From: Hyphomicrobium_A sp963817485
GTDB lineage: Bacteria > Pseudomonadota > Alphaproteobacteria > Rhizobiales > Hyphomicrobiaceae
Reading direction: 5' to 3'
Assembly (NCBI GenBank): GCA_963817485.1
Contig: CAWFOR010000013.1
Location: 62,001 to 126,000, forward strand
Length of the DNA: 64,000 nt
Position 1 is the first letter of the stretch. The number at the start of each line of letters is the position of its first letter. Below are positions 9,430 through 21,294 of the stretch, one piece after another. The notes under the pieces are model-generated. The model did not search any database. It had not been told where the DNA came from and saw only the letters and a list, made by a program, of their open reading frames with translations. The translations under genes and the position numbers were made by a program.

Positions 9430-10830
9430 TCACTCCATCTGCCGCGAGGCGTCGACCTCGCGCTGCAAACCTTCCGCATCGACCACGTCGGCATGCTCGA
9501 GCGCGGCGGTGTCGACGAACACGGCCTCGCGGTGCTTGGGCGCGTACTTGGCACCCAGCACGCCGAGCGCAGTCGGATTGCCTCGCTCGTTCTCGCGCTC
9601 GCCGAAGTAGCCTTCGACGATCACGCCCTTCTCGCGATACTCCGGATCGCGCAGCAGCGCCTCATGCAGCTTCGGCAGATTGTAGTGCGGCACCGACGCG
9701 ATCATGTGGTGCGGCAGGTGGTAATCCATGCCCCACGGGAACACCGCGTAGCGCACCAGCGGACCGGCAAGGAACACGCGCGTGTTGGTGTAGCGACCGC
9801 GGTCGGCGTTCCCGTGCTGCACCCACTGACGCAGGATCATGAACAGTGGGAAGGTCGTGAACACGGGCAGCACCCACAGAAGCGCAAAGTAGCTCCACGC
9901 CGCACCCCAGGCCCAGCCCATGAGCTGAGCGTAGGACACGAACGCGAACAGGATCGCGAGGTGGGTGACACGGCCGATGGCCGTCAGCTTGTGCGAGATC
10001 ACGCGGTCGAGCCGCGTGTGCATGTAATATTTCTCGGGCAGCAGCGCGAGAAAGGCCACGACGACCGCCCACATCGCGGGCAGCACGGCATAGAGCGCCA
10101 TCCAGTTGCCGTTGAGCGTCATCGGCACGATCACGGCCGGCGTTGCCACCGTGAACAGGACGCCCGCGCGCAGCGGCCAGTGCGCCGGCAGCTGGTCGGG
10201 CAGCGTGTAGGGGCTCTTGTGGCGGCCGCCGCCCGTGGCGCTGTAGCGGGCGCGCGTGAGCGTGTAGCGGATCAAGTTCGGAAGCCAGAGCTGCTTCAGG
10301 AGCTTGATCATCATGTCCATGTGCGTGATCGGGAAGTCGAGCCAGTGGTCGCTGTCGTGCAGCTGGCTGATGTCGGGATCGCGCTCGGGATCGTTGATGA
10401 ACTGGTGGTGCGCCAGATGGTGCAGCCGGAAATGGAATGTCGTCGTCAGGATGGGGAAGGCCGCGAGCCAGTCGGAGGCGAGCTCGTTGAGCTTGCGGTT
10501 GGCGAACAGGATGTAGTGCGTGCCTTCATGCACGGCGCCGCCGAACTGGTGCTGGGAGGCACCGACGGCAACGATCGCCAGGGCGGTGACGGGGATGCTC
10601 AGCCACCACGCGATCTGGCCCGACATGGCGAGGTGATCGAGGTAGATGGCGCCGATAATCGATACGGCGAGGACGACGTAGATGCGGGCGAGATAGACCC
10701 AGTTGGTGGTGTTGTCGCGGATCTTGAGGGCCTTGACCTCTTCCGGCGCCTTGTTCAGGCGCTCGCGTCCCGGGCTGTCCTCCCGGCTCCGCGCCGCCGT
10801 CTTGGCTGCCACTGTTGCTGCTACCGCCAT
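9430..10830 (-). CDS. Membrane fatty-acid desaturase family protein
   Basis: A di-iron membrane oxygenase family member of 466 residues. The histidine boxes are HEGTH (101-105), HHLAHH (137-142) and, near residue 370, DYHLPHHMI followed by PHYN. Hydrophobic segments lie around 45-65 and 75-95, with further ones in the middle. It most likely introduces a double bond or hydroxyl into an acyl chain or lipid with electrons from a ferredoxin or cytochrome; the substrate cannot be told. The N-terminal 40 residues are hydrophilic. The gene stands alone and ends at a terminator hairpin. A non-fatty-acid substrate, such as a carotenoid or sphingolipid, cannot be excluded. Confidence 0.85.
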   Translation of the reverse strand: MAVAATVAAKTAARSREDSPGRERLNKAPEEVKALKIRDNTTNWVYLARIYVVLAVSIIGAIYLDHLAMSGQIAWWLSIPVTALAIVAVGASQHQFGGAVHEGTHYILFANRKLNELASDWLAAFPILTTTFHFRLHHLAHHQFINDPERDPDISQLHDSDHWLDFPITHMDMMIKLLKQLWLPNLIRYTLTRARYSATGGGRHKSPYTLPDQLPAHWPLRAGVLFTVATPAVIVPMTLNGNWMALYAVLPAMWAVVVAFLALLPEKYYMHTRLDRVISHKLTAIGRVTHLAILFAFVSYAQLMGWAWGAAWSYFALLWVLPVFTTFPLFMILRQWVQHGNADRGRYTNTRVFLAGPLVRYAVFPWGMDYHLPHHMIASVPHYNLPKLHEALLRDPEYREKGVIVEGYFGERENERGNPTALGVLGAKYAPKHREAVFVDTAALEHADVVDAEGLQREVDASRQME

Positions 10831-11187
10831 TTTTATCCTTTTCCCAGAACAGCCCCACGCCGCCTAACATTCAGCATAACGCCGAACTCCCAGACCATTT
10901 TGACAGAACGAGAATCGCCGATCCAACGCAATCGCCGGGTGCGACGATCCATGCCCCATCCGCAATCCAGCCGGCCGCCCCCCGCGGAGCCGCAAGGCAA
11001 GGCTTCTTAGTCTTTATCACAAGCGTTAAGAATTGCATTCTGGGCCCCGCGAATCGTGCGCGGCGCATAGCGTAGAGACCAGGAAATCCAAGGATCGGCA
11101 GGCGCGGCGGCCTGGCTGGCTGGCAGCCTGCATCAACGGGGCAATCGGGGCGAGACAAGTCGCCGCCGAAAAAAGGGGAAACCAGCC
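10831..11187. other. 357-bp intergenic region between divergent genes
   Basis: This separates the divergently transcribed desaturase and aquaporin genes, so both promoters should lie here. I find no convincing -35/-10 pair, operator dyad or small gene. A purine-rich ribosome site, AAAAAAGGGGAAA, lies directly before the aquaporin start. Confidence 0.6.
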
Positions 11188-11859
11188 ATGAACACTAGGG
11201 CACTAGCGGCCGAGTTCGTCGGGACTTTCATGCTCGTAGCATCCGTCCTCGGCGCGGCGCTGTTCTCGTTTCCGATCGCCGGGATCGTCGGCGTCGCACT
11301 GTCGATCGGCTTTACCGTGATGGCGATGATCTTTGCCATCGGCGCCATATCCGGCGGCCACTATAACCCCGCCGTGACCCTCGGCCTCGTCGCCGGCGGC
11401 CGCTTCCCGGCCGCGGACGCCCCCTACTACATCGTGGCCCAGTGCCTCGGCGGCATCGCCGCAGCGGTCATCTTCTACCTCATTGCAGTTGGCCACATCG
11501 GCGGGTTCACGGTCGGAAACTTCGCCTCCAACACCTACGGCGGACCCAACGGCTACTCGCTGCTGTCGGTCTTCCTGATCGAGACGCTGCTGACCGCTTT
11601 CCTGATCTTCGTGATCATGGGGGTGACCTCCGAGCAGGCGCCCCCCGGCTTTGCCGCCATCGCCATCGGGCTCACGCTGTCGGCCATTCACATCATGGCC
11701 ATTCCGGTCTCGAATGCCTCGGTCAACCCGGCGCGCAGCCTGGCAACCGCCGTGATCGCACTGGGCGATCCCCTGGCCCAGGTCTGGCTGTTCTGGGTGG
11801 CGCCGATCCTCGGCGGGGTGGCGGGCGGCCTGCTGGGGCGCTGGCTGCTCGAGGAATGA
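11188..11859 (+). CDS. aqpZ: Aquaporin (MIP family, AqpZ-like)
   Basis: A water channel of 223 residues in the inner membrane. The two half-membrane pore loops carry HYNPAVTLG (NPA at 60-62) and SVNPARSL (about 180). The second loop, NPARS, and the compact length fit water-selective AqpZ rather than a glycerol facilitator, which would carry NPARD. Six transmembrane helices are visible. ATG 11188 follows AAAAAAGGGGAAACC. It is a single-gene unit. The gene symbol is by family likeness. Confidence 0.88.
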   Translation: MNTRALAAEFVGTFMLVASVLGAALFSFPIAGIVGVALSIGFTVMAMIFAIGAISGGHYNPAVTLGLVAGGRFPAADAPYYIVAQCLGGIAAAVIFYLIAVGHIGGFTVGNFASNTYGGPNGYSLLSVFLIETLLTAFLIFVIMGVTSEQAPPGFAAIAIGLTLSAIHIMAIPVSNASVNPARSLATAVIALGDPLAQVWLFWVAPILGGVAGGLLGRWLLEE

Positions 11860-11876
11860 TCACAGATCGATGACAA

Positions 11877-11945
11877 GTGGCGCGTTGCAAAATAGCGGCT
11901 CCTACCGCGGCAGCGCGCCACATCTATTGGTTTTTCTTGCGTTTT
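11877..11945 (+). terminator. Branched hairpin followed by T-tracts, probable terminator of the aquaporin gene
   Basis: GTGGCGCG (11877-11884) pairs with CGCGCCAC (11914-11921), enclosing a smaller GCGG/CCGC stem. It is followed by TTGGTTTTTC and a second T-rich run. It lies just after the aquaporin stop and before the helicase. Confidence 0.5.
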
Positions 11946-12128
11946 TCCTACATGTATGCGAGCAAGCCCATGGCTCGAGCGCAGGGGATGTGATTCCATT
12001 AGTCCCTTTTCGAGACACCGCTTTTTCTTTGCCGCTTTCGGCGAATCCTCAATCCCCCTGCGCTCCGTCATCCCGCTGCCGCAAGGCTGGCGCGGGTAGT
12101 GCATGAACGCAGACGGAGACGTTGACTT

Positions 12129-13870
<1,742 letters not shown>

Positions 13871-13878
13871 CCGCTACT

Positions 13879-14442
13879 TCAGGCTTGGGCTCGAGGAGCG
13901 CCGGACAGCATCCGGCGCATCACCAAATCGCGCAGCATAAAGTGGTGGTAGAGCGCCGCCGCGGCATGCACGGCGACGACCGCGATTAGCGCGTACGCCA
14001 GCCACTCGTGCGCCTCGGCGAGCGTCCTTCTGTAGGGTGAGCCGGCTTCAAGCACCTGCGGCACCGGCACGACGCCGAGGATCTTGGGCTCCAGCGGCTG
14101 CTTCAGCGCGCCGGACACCAGCCAGCCGACGATCAGGGTCGCGAAGGTCAGCGTGTAGAGCAGCCGGTGGCTGACCCACGCGGCCCGGCGCTGCCAGGCG
14201 GGCGTCCCTTCCGGCTGGTCGGGCTCGACATTGGCCGCCCGCCAGAACATGCGGACGAGCATCAGCGCCAGCAGCGTGATCCCGATCGAGGCGTGGATGG
14301 CGATGTAGAAATGACGTTCTTCGCGCGGTGGCACCTCCGTCATCCACAGCCCGAAGCCGAAGAGGCCGATCACCAGCGCGGCGACGATCCAGTGCAGCGT
14401 GCGCGCGGGCCAGCCCCAGCTCTCAATGGTGTTGCGGATCAT
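13879..14442 (-). CDS. Cytochrome b561 family protein
   Basis: A di-heme b inner-membrane protein of 187 residues that passes electrons between quinol and a periplasmic acceptor. There are four transmembrane helices with histidines in the expected places: TLHWIVAAL in helix 1, FYIAIHASIG in helix 2, and EAHEWLAYALIAVVAVHAAA plus YHHFMLRD near the end. ATG 14442 (MIRNTIESWGW) is preferred over the longer frame from 14499 because the family starts here. The electron partner is unknown. It is convergent with the helicase, with only a few bases between them. Confidence 0.85.
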   Translation of the reverse strand: MIRNTIESWGWPARTLHWIVAALVIGLFGFGLWMTEVPPREERHFYIAIHASIGITLLALMLVRMFWRAANVEPDQPEGTPAWQRRAAWVSHRLLYTLTFATLIVGWLVSGALKQPLEPKILGVVPVPQVLEAGSPYRRTLAEAHEWLAYALIAVVAVHAAAALYHHFMLRDLVMRRMLSGAPRAQA

Positions 14443-14517
14443 GCCTGTCCCTCTCGCCGCCCCGTAAGCGAACTTTGGGCTTCCGATCCGTCCCGTCAAG
14501 ACAACGGCCGACCTGGG

Positions 14518-15078
14518 TCAGAACGAGCTTCCGGGCTCCTGCAGGAAAGCCTCCTCCTCGGGGGTCGATGCCCGCCCCAGCACGGCGTTGCGGTGGGGAA
14601 AGCGGCCGAAGCGGTCGACCACCGCCTTGTGGCGGACGGCCCAGTCGGCGAGGTCGGCATCGCCGAGGCTGGAGATCAGCTCGACTGAACGGACCTGGTC
14701 CGCCTTATCCTCGCTGTGCTCGAACGGCAGGTAGAGGAAAAGGCGCCGATCCTTGTCGAGGCCGGCATCGAACCCTTTGGCGATGGCGCCGCTCGCCACC
14801 TCGCGCGCAAGCGCATCGGTCGCGAACGCCTGTGCCGAGCCGCGGAAGAGGTTGCGGGGGAACTGATCGAGCACGAGGACGGTCGCAAGCGCGCGGTTCG
14901 GGCTGGCGAGCGCGTCGCTCGGGGGCCACCTCGCCAGCACCTCGTAGAGGATCAGGAAGCGCGCGCGAATCTGCTCGTCGATGCCGGCGTCCTTGCGAAA
15001 CCATGCCTCGCGACCAACGTCGTCGAACCAGAAACGGAGAACATCGCCGATCCAATCCTCGTCGGCGCGCTCGGGCAT
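14518..15078 (-). CDS. DUF924 family protein
   Basis: A 186-residue cytosolic protein of the DUF924 family, alpha-helical and TPR-like, with unknown molecular function. Family hallmarks visible are VLRFWFDD, AWFRKD, LVLDQFPRNLFRG near the middle, FLYLPFEHSED, and DRFGRFPHRNAVLGR near the end. ATG 15078 opens the frame directly. It lies seven bases downstream of sufA on the same strand, so it may be read from the end of the suf operon, though no functional link is known. Confidence 0.85.
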   Translation of the reverse strand: MPERADEDWIGDVLRFWFDDVGREAWFRKDAGIDEQIRARFLILYEVLARWPPSDALASPNRALATVLVLDQFPRNLFRGSAQAFATDALAREVASGAIAKGFDAGLDKDRRLFLYLPFEHSEDKADQVRSVELISSLGDADLADWAVRHKAVVDRFGRFPHRNAVLGRASTPEEEAFLQEPGSSF

Positions 15079-15084
15079 GGCGGC

Positions 15085-15471
15085 TCAGTCGTTTTGTGCC
15101 GGCGCCTCGGTCACGCTCACGGGCACCAGGTTCACGCTCTCCCCGCAGCCGCAGGAGCCCTGCTGGTTGGGGTTGTTGAACACGAACTGGCTCGCGAGCT
15201 TGTCGGTCTTGTAGTCCATCTCGGTGCCGAGCAGGTACATGATCGCGGACGGCTCGATCAGCAGCACCGCGCCCTGGTCCTCGACGACCTCCTCGTGCGG
15301 GCCCTTCGCTTCGGCAACCGTCATCGTGTATTCCATGCCGGCGCAGCCGCCCTTCTTGACGCCGATGCGCAAGCCGAGCGCCTTCGGGTTGCCCTGCATA
15401 AGGGCGCGCACGCGCGCGGCGGCGGCGTCCGTCAGGGTCACGACCTTGGGCATCATGTGCAGCGTGGGCAT
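15085..15471 (-). CDS. sufA: Iron-sulfur cluster assembly carrier SufA (HesB/IscA family)
   Basis: An A-type carrier of 128 residues that receives [Fe-S] clusters from SufBCD and passes them to apoproteins. The three ligand cysteines are present: GGCAGMEY in the middle and SCGCGE near the C-terminus. The N-terminal part has VVTLTDAAAARVRALM and the centre LGLRIGVKKGGC, as in the family. It has a short extension before Met6-Met7. It is the last recognisable suf gene of the operon, separated from sufT by about 70 bases. Confidence 0.9.
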   Translation of the reverse strand: MPTLHMMPKVVTLTDAAAARVRALMQGNPKALGLRIGVKKGGCAGMEYTMTVAEAKGPHEEVVEDQGAVLLIEPSAIMYLLGTEMDYKTDKLASQFVFNNPNQQGSCGCGESVNLVPVSVTEAPAQND

Positions 15472-15543
15472 CGTCTTACCTGCAAGCGGTGGCTAAGCTC
15501 ATATAGGGCAGCGGGGCGCGCCGCCAAAGAGGCATGCGGCGTA

Positions 15544-15960
15544 TCAGAACATATTGAGGGCAAGGCGTGCCTCATCCGACATGCGGCCCATGTCCCAGGG
15601 CGGATCGAAGGTCATGGTAACGGCGGCGGTGTTAACGCCCGGGACCGCGTTGACTGCGTTCTCGACCCATTTGGGCATCTCGCCGGCAACCGGGCACCCA
15701 GGCGCCGTCAGCGTCATGACGACGGTGACGTTGCGCTCGCCGTCGATGTCGATGCCGTAGATGAGGCCCAGCTCGTAGATGTCTGCCGGGATTTCCGGGT
15801 CGTAGACGGTCTTGAGCGCGGCGACGATGTCCGCACGGAGCCGCTCCTCCTCCTCGGGAGGCAGCGCGGACACCTGCGTCGCGGGAGCTGCAGCCTCCGC
15901 GTCAGCCGCCGTTGCGGCTGTGCCTGGCCGGTCCTGCTCCAGCTCTTTGACTTCCATCAT
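15544..15960 (-). CDS. sufT: SUF system protein SufT (MIP18/DUF59 family)
   Basis: A 138-residue auxiliary factor of iron-sulfur maturation. The DUF59 core carries TVYDPEIPADIYELGLIYG, LTAPGCPVAGEMP with the conserved cysteine, and FDPPWDMGRMSDEARLALN at the C-terminus. The N-terminal 40 residues are Ala/Glu-rich and variable. I chose ATG 15960 because GGGAG lies a few bases upstream; a start at 15984 is possible. It follows sufS by 16 bases and so is translated from the suf operon. Confidence 0.9.
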   Translation of the reverse strand: MMEVKELEQDRPGTAATAADAEAAAPATQVSALPPEEEERLRADIVAALKTVYDPEIPADIYELGLIYGIDIDGERNVTVVMTLTAPGCPVAGEMPKWVENAVNAVPGVNTAAVTMTFDPPWDMGRMSDEARLALNMF

Positions 15961-15976
15961 CGAAACTCCCGGAACG

Positions 15977-17274
15977 CTAAACAAACAACTCGTGCGCGCG
16001 CTTCAGCGCCTCAACCAGCGCGTCGACTTCCGCCTTTGGTGTTGTACATGGCGAACGAGGCGCGGCACGTCGCCGTGATCGCCCAGCCGCTCCATCAGCG
16101 GCTGCGCGCAGTGGTGGCCGGCGCGCACCGCGACGCCCGAGCGGTCGATGATGGTCGCGATGTCGTGCGGATGCAGACCGTCGATCGTGAACGAGACGAT
16201 GGCACCTTTGCCGGGGGCGGTGCCATAGATCTTGAGCCAGGGCAGCTCTGCGAGCTGCGCATGCGCATAGGCCGAAAGCTCCGCCTCGTGGCGGGCGATC
16301 TTATCGCGGCCGACCTGCATCATGTAGTTGAGCGCCGCGCCGAGCCCGATCGCCTCCACGATGGGCGGCGTGCCGGCCTCGAACTTCTGCGGCGGCTTAC
16401 CGTAGGCGATGCGGTCGACGTGCACCGACTCGATCATGTTGCCGCCGCCCTGATAGGGCGCATGGCGTCGAGGTGCGCCTTCTTGGCGTAGAGCACGCCG
16501 ATGCCGGTGGGGCCGTAGGTCTTGTGGCCGGTGAAGACGTAGAAGTCGCAATCGAGGTCGCGCACGTCGACCGGCATGTGCACCGCCGACTGGCTGCCGT
16601 CGACGAGCACCGGGATGCCGCGCGCGTGCGCGAGCCGGATGATCTCCTTCACCGGCACCACCGTGCCGAGCACGTTCGACATGTGCGTGATGGCGACGAG
16701 CTTGGTGCGCGGGCTCAAGCAGCCGCTCGAACTCATCGAGCAGCAATTCGCCGTCGTCGGCGATCGGAGCCCACTTGAGCACGGCGCCGCGGCGCTCGCG
16801 CAGGAAGTGCCAGGGCACGATGTTGGAGTGGTGCTCCATGATCGAGAGCACGATCTCGTCGCCCTCGCCGATGTTCGCGCCGAAGCTGTCGGCGACGAGA
16901 TTGATGGCCGCGGTGGCGTTGCGCGTGAAGATGATCTCGTCCTGGCTGCCGGCGTTGAGGAAGCGCTGCACCAGCTCGCGCGCGTCCTCGTACTTGGAGG
17001 TCGAGAGGTTCGACAGGAAATGCAGGCCGCGATGCACGTTCGCGTACTCGAAGCGATAGACGTGATCCATCGCCTCGATCACCTGGCGCGGCTTCTGCGC
17101 GGAGGCCGCGTTGTCGAGATAGACGAGCGGCTTGCCGTAGACGTCGCGATAGAGGATCGGGAAATCGGCGCGGATGCGCTCGACGTCGTAGGCTTCGCCG
17201 ACGCCCGCGGGTGCGGGCGGCCGCGTCGGCGTCCGCTGCAGCTCCTTGGTGTCGTGCGGCCTCATTGCCATCAT
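15977..17274 (-). CDS. sufS: Cysteine desulfurase SufS (four frame disruptions)
   Basis: A PLP enzyme that mobilises sulfur from cysteine for the SufBCD scaffold. ATG 17274 overlaps the sufD stop (ATGA). Conserved blocks appear in order across three frames: PLVYLDNAASAQKP, NVHRGLHFLS, EIIFTRNATAAINLVA, EHHSNIVPW, VAITHMSNVLGT, DFYVFTGHKTYGPTG with the PLP lysine, PYQGGGNMI, KFEAGTPP, and RAGHHCAQPLM with the catalytic cysteine. The final frame reads TATCRASFAMYNTK, then VDALVEALKRAHE, and ends in TAG at 15977-15979. One base is extra near 16716, missing near 16461, and extra near 16081 and 16036. The repaired length is about 431 residues, normal for the family. Confidence 0.9.
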
Positions 17275-18731
17275 GCCCTCGCAGCCGGCGGCAGATCGTC
17301 GAGCCACTTGCGCGCCAGTGCCGCCAGCGCCTCGCGCACGTCCTCGCGCTCGACCTTCGCGATCGCCTCTCCAATAAACGATTCGATCAGCAGCGCGCGC
17401 GCCTCCTGCTCCGGGATGCCGCGCGACCGGCAATAGAACAGCAGCTCCTGGTCGAGGTCGGCGCTGGTCGAGCCGTGGCCGCAGACCACATCGTCCGCAA
17501 AGATCTCGAGCTCGGGCTTGGAATCGAACTCGGCGTTGGGCGACAGCATGAGCACTTTCGCCATTTGCTTGCCGTCGGTCTTCTGCGCATCGGGCCGCAC
17601 GATGACCTTGCCCTGGAAGATGCCGCGGGCCTCGTCCGCGAGCACGCCCTTGAACAGCTCGCGGCTCGTGCAGCCCGGGACCGCGTGATCGACGACGAGC
17701 GTCGTGTCGATGTGCTCGTGGCCCTGCGCCAGGAAGGCGCCGGAGAGATCGATCTTCCCCCCTTGGCCCTTGAAGGTGAGCGCGAGCTGGTTGCGGGCCA
17801 GCGCCACGCCGGAGGTGAACTGGAAGCCGCGATAATCGGCTCTCTCGCCGATGCCGACCAGCCAATTGGCGAGATGCGTCGCACGGCCGGTGCCCAGCAC
17901 GCACTTCACGTGCGTGGCCTGCGCGTCCTTGGCGAGATCGATCTCGGTGAGCGCGCTCGCCTGCGCGTCGGTAGCGGCTCCAGGCAGCGTGACGAATGCC
18001 TCGATGATCGTCGCGTGCGCATGGGCACCCACCGCGACGACGTTGCGCGTAGCGACGAAGCGCGGCTCCGGGCTCGCGCTGACGTTGACGATCAGGAGCG
18101 GCTTCTCGAGCCTCGCCCTGTCCGCAATGGCGATGACCGCGCCGTCGGTGACGTAGGCGGTGTTCAGCGCCACGATCGGCTCGTTGTCGACGCCCTCTAG
18201 CTTCAGCAGCCGGTCCGACGTCGGGTCGGCCTCATCCGTAAGGGCGACGCCGAGCGACATCAGGGCAAGACCCGGCACGTTGCGCGTGTCCGAGAGTGCT
18301 TCGGCATAGAACCCATCGACGAAGACGACACGCGTCGCTTCGAGCTTCGCGAGCGGACCCAGCACCTCATCGAGCTGCTTTGCCGAAACAAGCGTGGAAA
18401 CGACCGCGCTCGGGGGCAGCGCCTCCTTCATCAGGTTGCGCAGGTCAGTGTACTTCCATGCCTCGATGCGCCGGTGCGGCAGACCCAGCGCGCTGAAGCG
18501 GCCGATGGCCTCCTCGCGACGCTTCAGCACGGCCGCGCCGCCCGGCAGCTTGTCGGCGATTGCCGCGAAGGTCTCGGTCAGCGCCTGCTCCGCCTTGGTC
18601 TTCAACACCGCTACGTTCATCTCGCGCCTCCCCAGCGCCTCGCTTGCGCGCGCGTGCGCGCCGGCCGGCAGCTCCGCTTTCGTAGCGGCCTGCATGTCCT
18701 CGCCGATCGGCAGTGTCGCCTCGATGCTCAC
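17271..18731 (-). CDS. sufD: Fe-S cluster assembly protein SufD
   Basis: Scaffold partner of SufB in the SufBC2D complex. The product is 486 residues with an intact frame. The start is GTG 18731, overlapping the sufC stop as GTGA and giving an N-terminus beginning MSIEATLPIGED. Typical blocks are RRIEAWKYTDLRNLM in the N-terminal part, TSRELFKGVLADEARGIFQG and VCGHGSTSADLD in the beta-helix core, and FYCRSRGIPEQEARALLIESF near the end. It overlaps sufC upstream and sufS downstream by four bases each, implying coupled translation. Confidence 0.93.
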   Translation of the reverse strand: MSIEATLPIGEDMQAATKAELPAGAHARASEALGRREMNVAVLKTKAEQALTETFAAIADKLPGGAAVLKRREEAIGRFSALGLPHRRIEAWKYTDLRNLMKEALPPSAVVSTLVSAKQLDEVLGPLAKLEATRVVFVDGFYAEALSDTRNVPGLALMSLGVALTDEADPTSDRLLKLEGVDNEPIVALNTAYVTDGAVIAIADRARLEKPLLIVNVSASPEPRFVATRNVVAVGAHAHATIIEAFVTLPGAATDAQASALTEIDLAKDAQATHVKCVLGTGRATHLANWLVGIGERADYRGFQFTSGVALARNQLALTFKGQGGKIDLSGAFLAQGHEHIDTTLVVDHAVPGCTSRELFKGVLADEARGIFQGKVIVRPDAQKTDGKQMAKVLMLSPNAEFDSKPELEIFADDVVCGHGSTSADLDQELLFYCRSRGIPEQEARALLIESFIGEAIAKVEREDVREALAALARKWLDDLPPAARA

Positions 18732-19483
18732 GCGGCCTTCCCCTGGTATTCGGCATAGCCCGAGGTCTCGAGCTCGTGCGCCAGCTCCGGCCCGCCCGAC
18801 TTCTCGATGCGCCCATCGATCATGACGTGCACCTTGTCGGGCACGATGTAGTCCAGCAGCCGCTGGTAGTGGGTGATGACGAGCATCGAGCGGTCCTTGG
18901 CGCGCATGGCGTTGACGCCGTCGGCGACGATGCGCAGCGCGTCGATGTCGAGGCCGCTGTCGGTCTCGTCGAGCACGCACAGCGTCGGCTCGAGCACCTC
19001 CATCTGCAGGATCTCGGAGCGCTTCTTCTCGCCGCCCGAGAAGCCGACGTTCACCGGCCGCTTCAGCATCTCCATGTCGATGTTGAGCCGCGCCGCCCTC
19101 TCCTTGACGAACTTCAGGAACTCGGGCGTCGAAAGCTCCGCCTGCCCGCGCGCCTTGCGCACGGCATTGGCCGCGGTGCGCAGGAACGTGAGGCCGGCGA
19201 CGCCGGGGATCTCCATCGGATACTGGAAGGCCAGGAACACGCCCTTTGCGGCGCGCTCCTCCGGCTCCATCTCGAGCAGGCTCTCGCCGTTCCAGCGGAT
19301 GTCGCCGTCGGTGACCTCGTAGTCCTCGCGGCCGGCGAGCACGTAGGCGAGCGTCGACTTGCCCGAGCCGTTGGGGCCCATGATCGCGTGCACCTCCCCC
19401 TTGGGAAGCGTCAGCGAGAGCCCTTTCAGGATCTCGCGCTCCTCGTCCGCGATCTTCACGTGCAGGTTCTTGATTTCGAGCAT
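18728..19483 (-). CDS. sufC: Fe-S cluster assembly ATPase SufC
   Basis: ABC-type ATPase of the SufBCD complex, 251 residues with an intact frame. It starts MLEIKNLHVKI; Walker A is GPNGSGKST (about 35-43), the signature region FSGGEKKRSE, and Walker B CVLDETDSGLDID, which carries the SufC-type aspartate. It ends in GYAEYQGKAA. The start at 19483 lies about 50 bases after the small membrane-protein gene and the stop overlaps sufD. Confidence 0.95.
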   Translation of the reverse strand: MLEIKNLHVKIADEEREILKGLSLTLPKGEVHAIMGPNGSGKSTLAYVLAGREDYEVTDGDIRWNGESLLEMEPEERAAKGVFLAFQYPMEIPGVAGLTFLRTAANAVRKARGQAELSTPEFLKFVKERAARLNIDMEMLKRPVNVGFSGGEKKRSEILQMEVLEPTLCVLDETDSGLDIDALRIVADGVNAMRAKDRSMLVITHYQRLLDYIVPDKVHVMIDGRIEKSGGPELAHELETSGYAEYQGKAA

Positions 19484-19536
19484 TCCGTCAACTCCGCTAG
19501 TCCGATTGGCGGGCGCCGATCCCGCCGCACAATCTC

Positions 19537-19796
19537 TCACTCGCGCCCGCCCCAGCGCCACTTCCACTCGCCGTCGGTTTTCGCCCGGACGAACCTGAGG
19601 AACAGCAGCGCCCAGAGGGCAACCACCACCATCCAGATCGCGAGAACGCCCGTCGATACGGCGCCATTCCGCGCGGCGATCACGGCCCAGACGAGCGAAA
19701 GCAGGACCACGATATACGCGAACGCAGCCGCCCAACCTTTCCAGCTCGTGGGCGTGGCGCCATAGCCGTAGCGCTTGGGCTTGAACCAATAATCGG

Positions 19797-19800
<4 letters not shown>
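19537..19800 (-). CDS. Small membrane protein inside the suf operon
   Basis: An 87-residue protein of unknown function between sufB and sufC. ATG 19800 overlaps the sufB stop (ATGA), so it is translationally coupled. The N-terminus is soluble and aromatic/basic (MTDYWFKPKRYGYGATP), two hydrophobic helices follow (about 24-43 and 49-69), and the tail is charged (FVRAKTDGEWKWRW). I recall similar MTDYWFKPK proteins at this place in other alphaproteobacterial suf operons, but no assigned role. Tethering of SufBCD to the membrane would be speculation. Confidence 0.8.
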
Positions 19801-21266
<1,466 letters not shown>

Positions 21267-21294
21267 AACGAACCTTTCGCCTCAACTCTCTAGC

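Noticed and set aside
12103..12128. ATG start 26 bases before the helicase
   Set aside because: It is in a different frame and soon leaves any helicase likeness; the TTG at 12129 gives the normal N-terminus.
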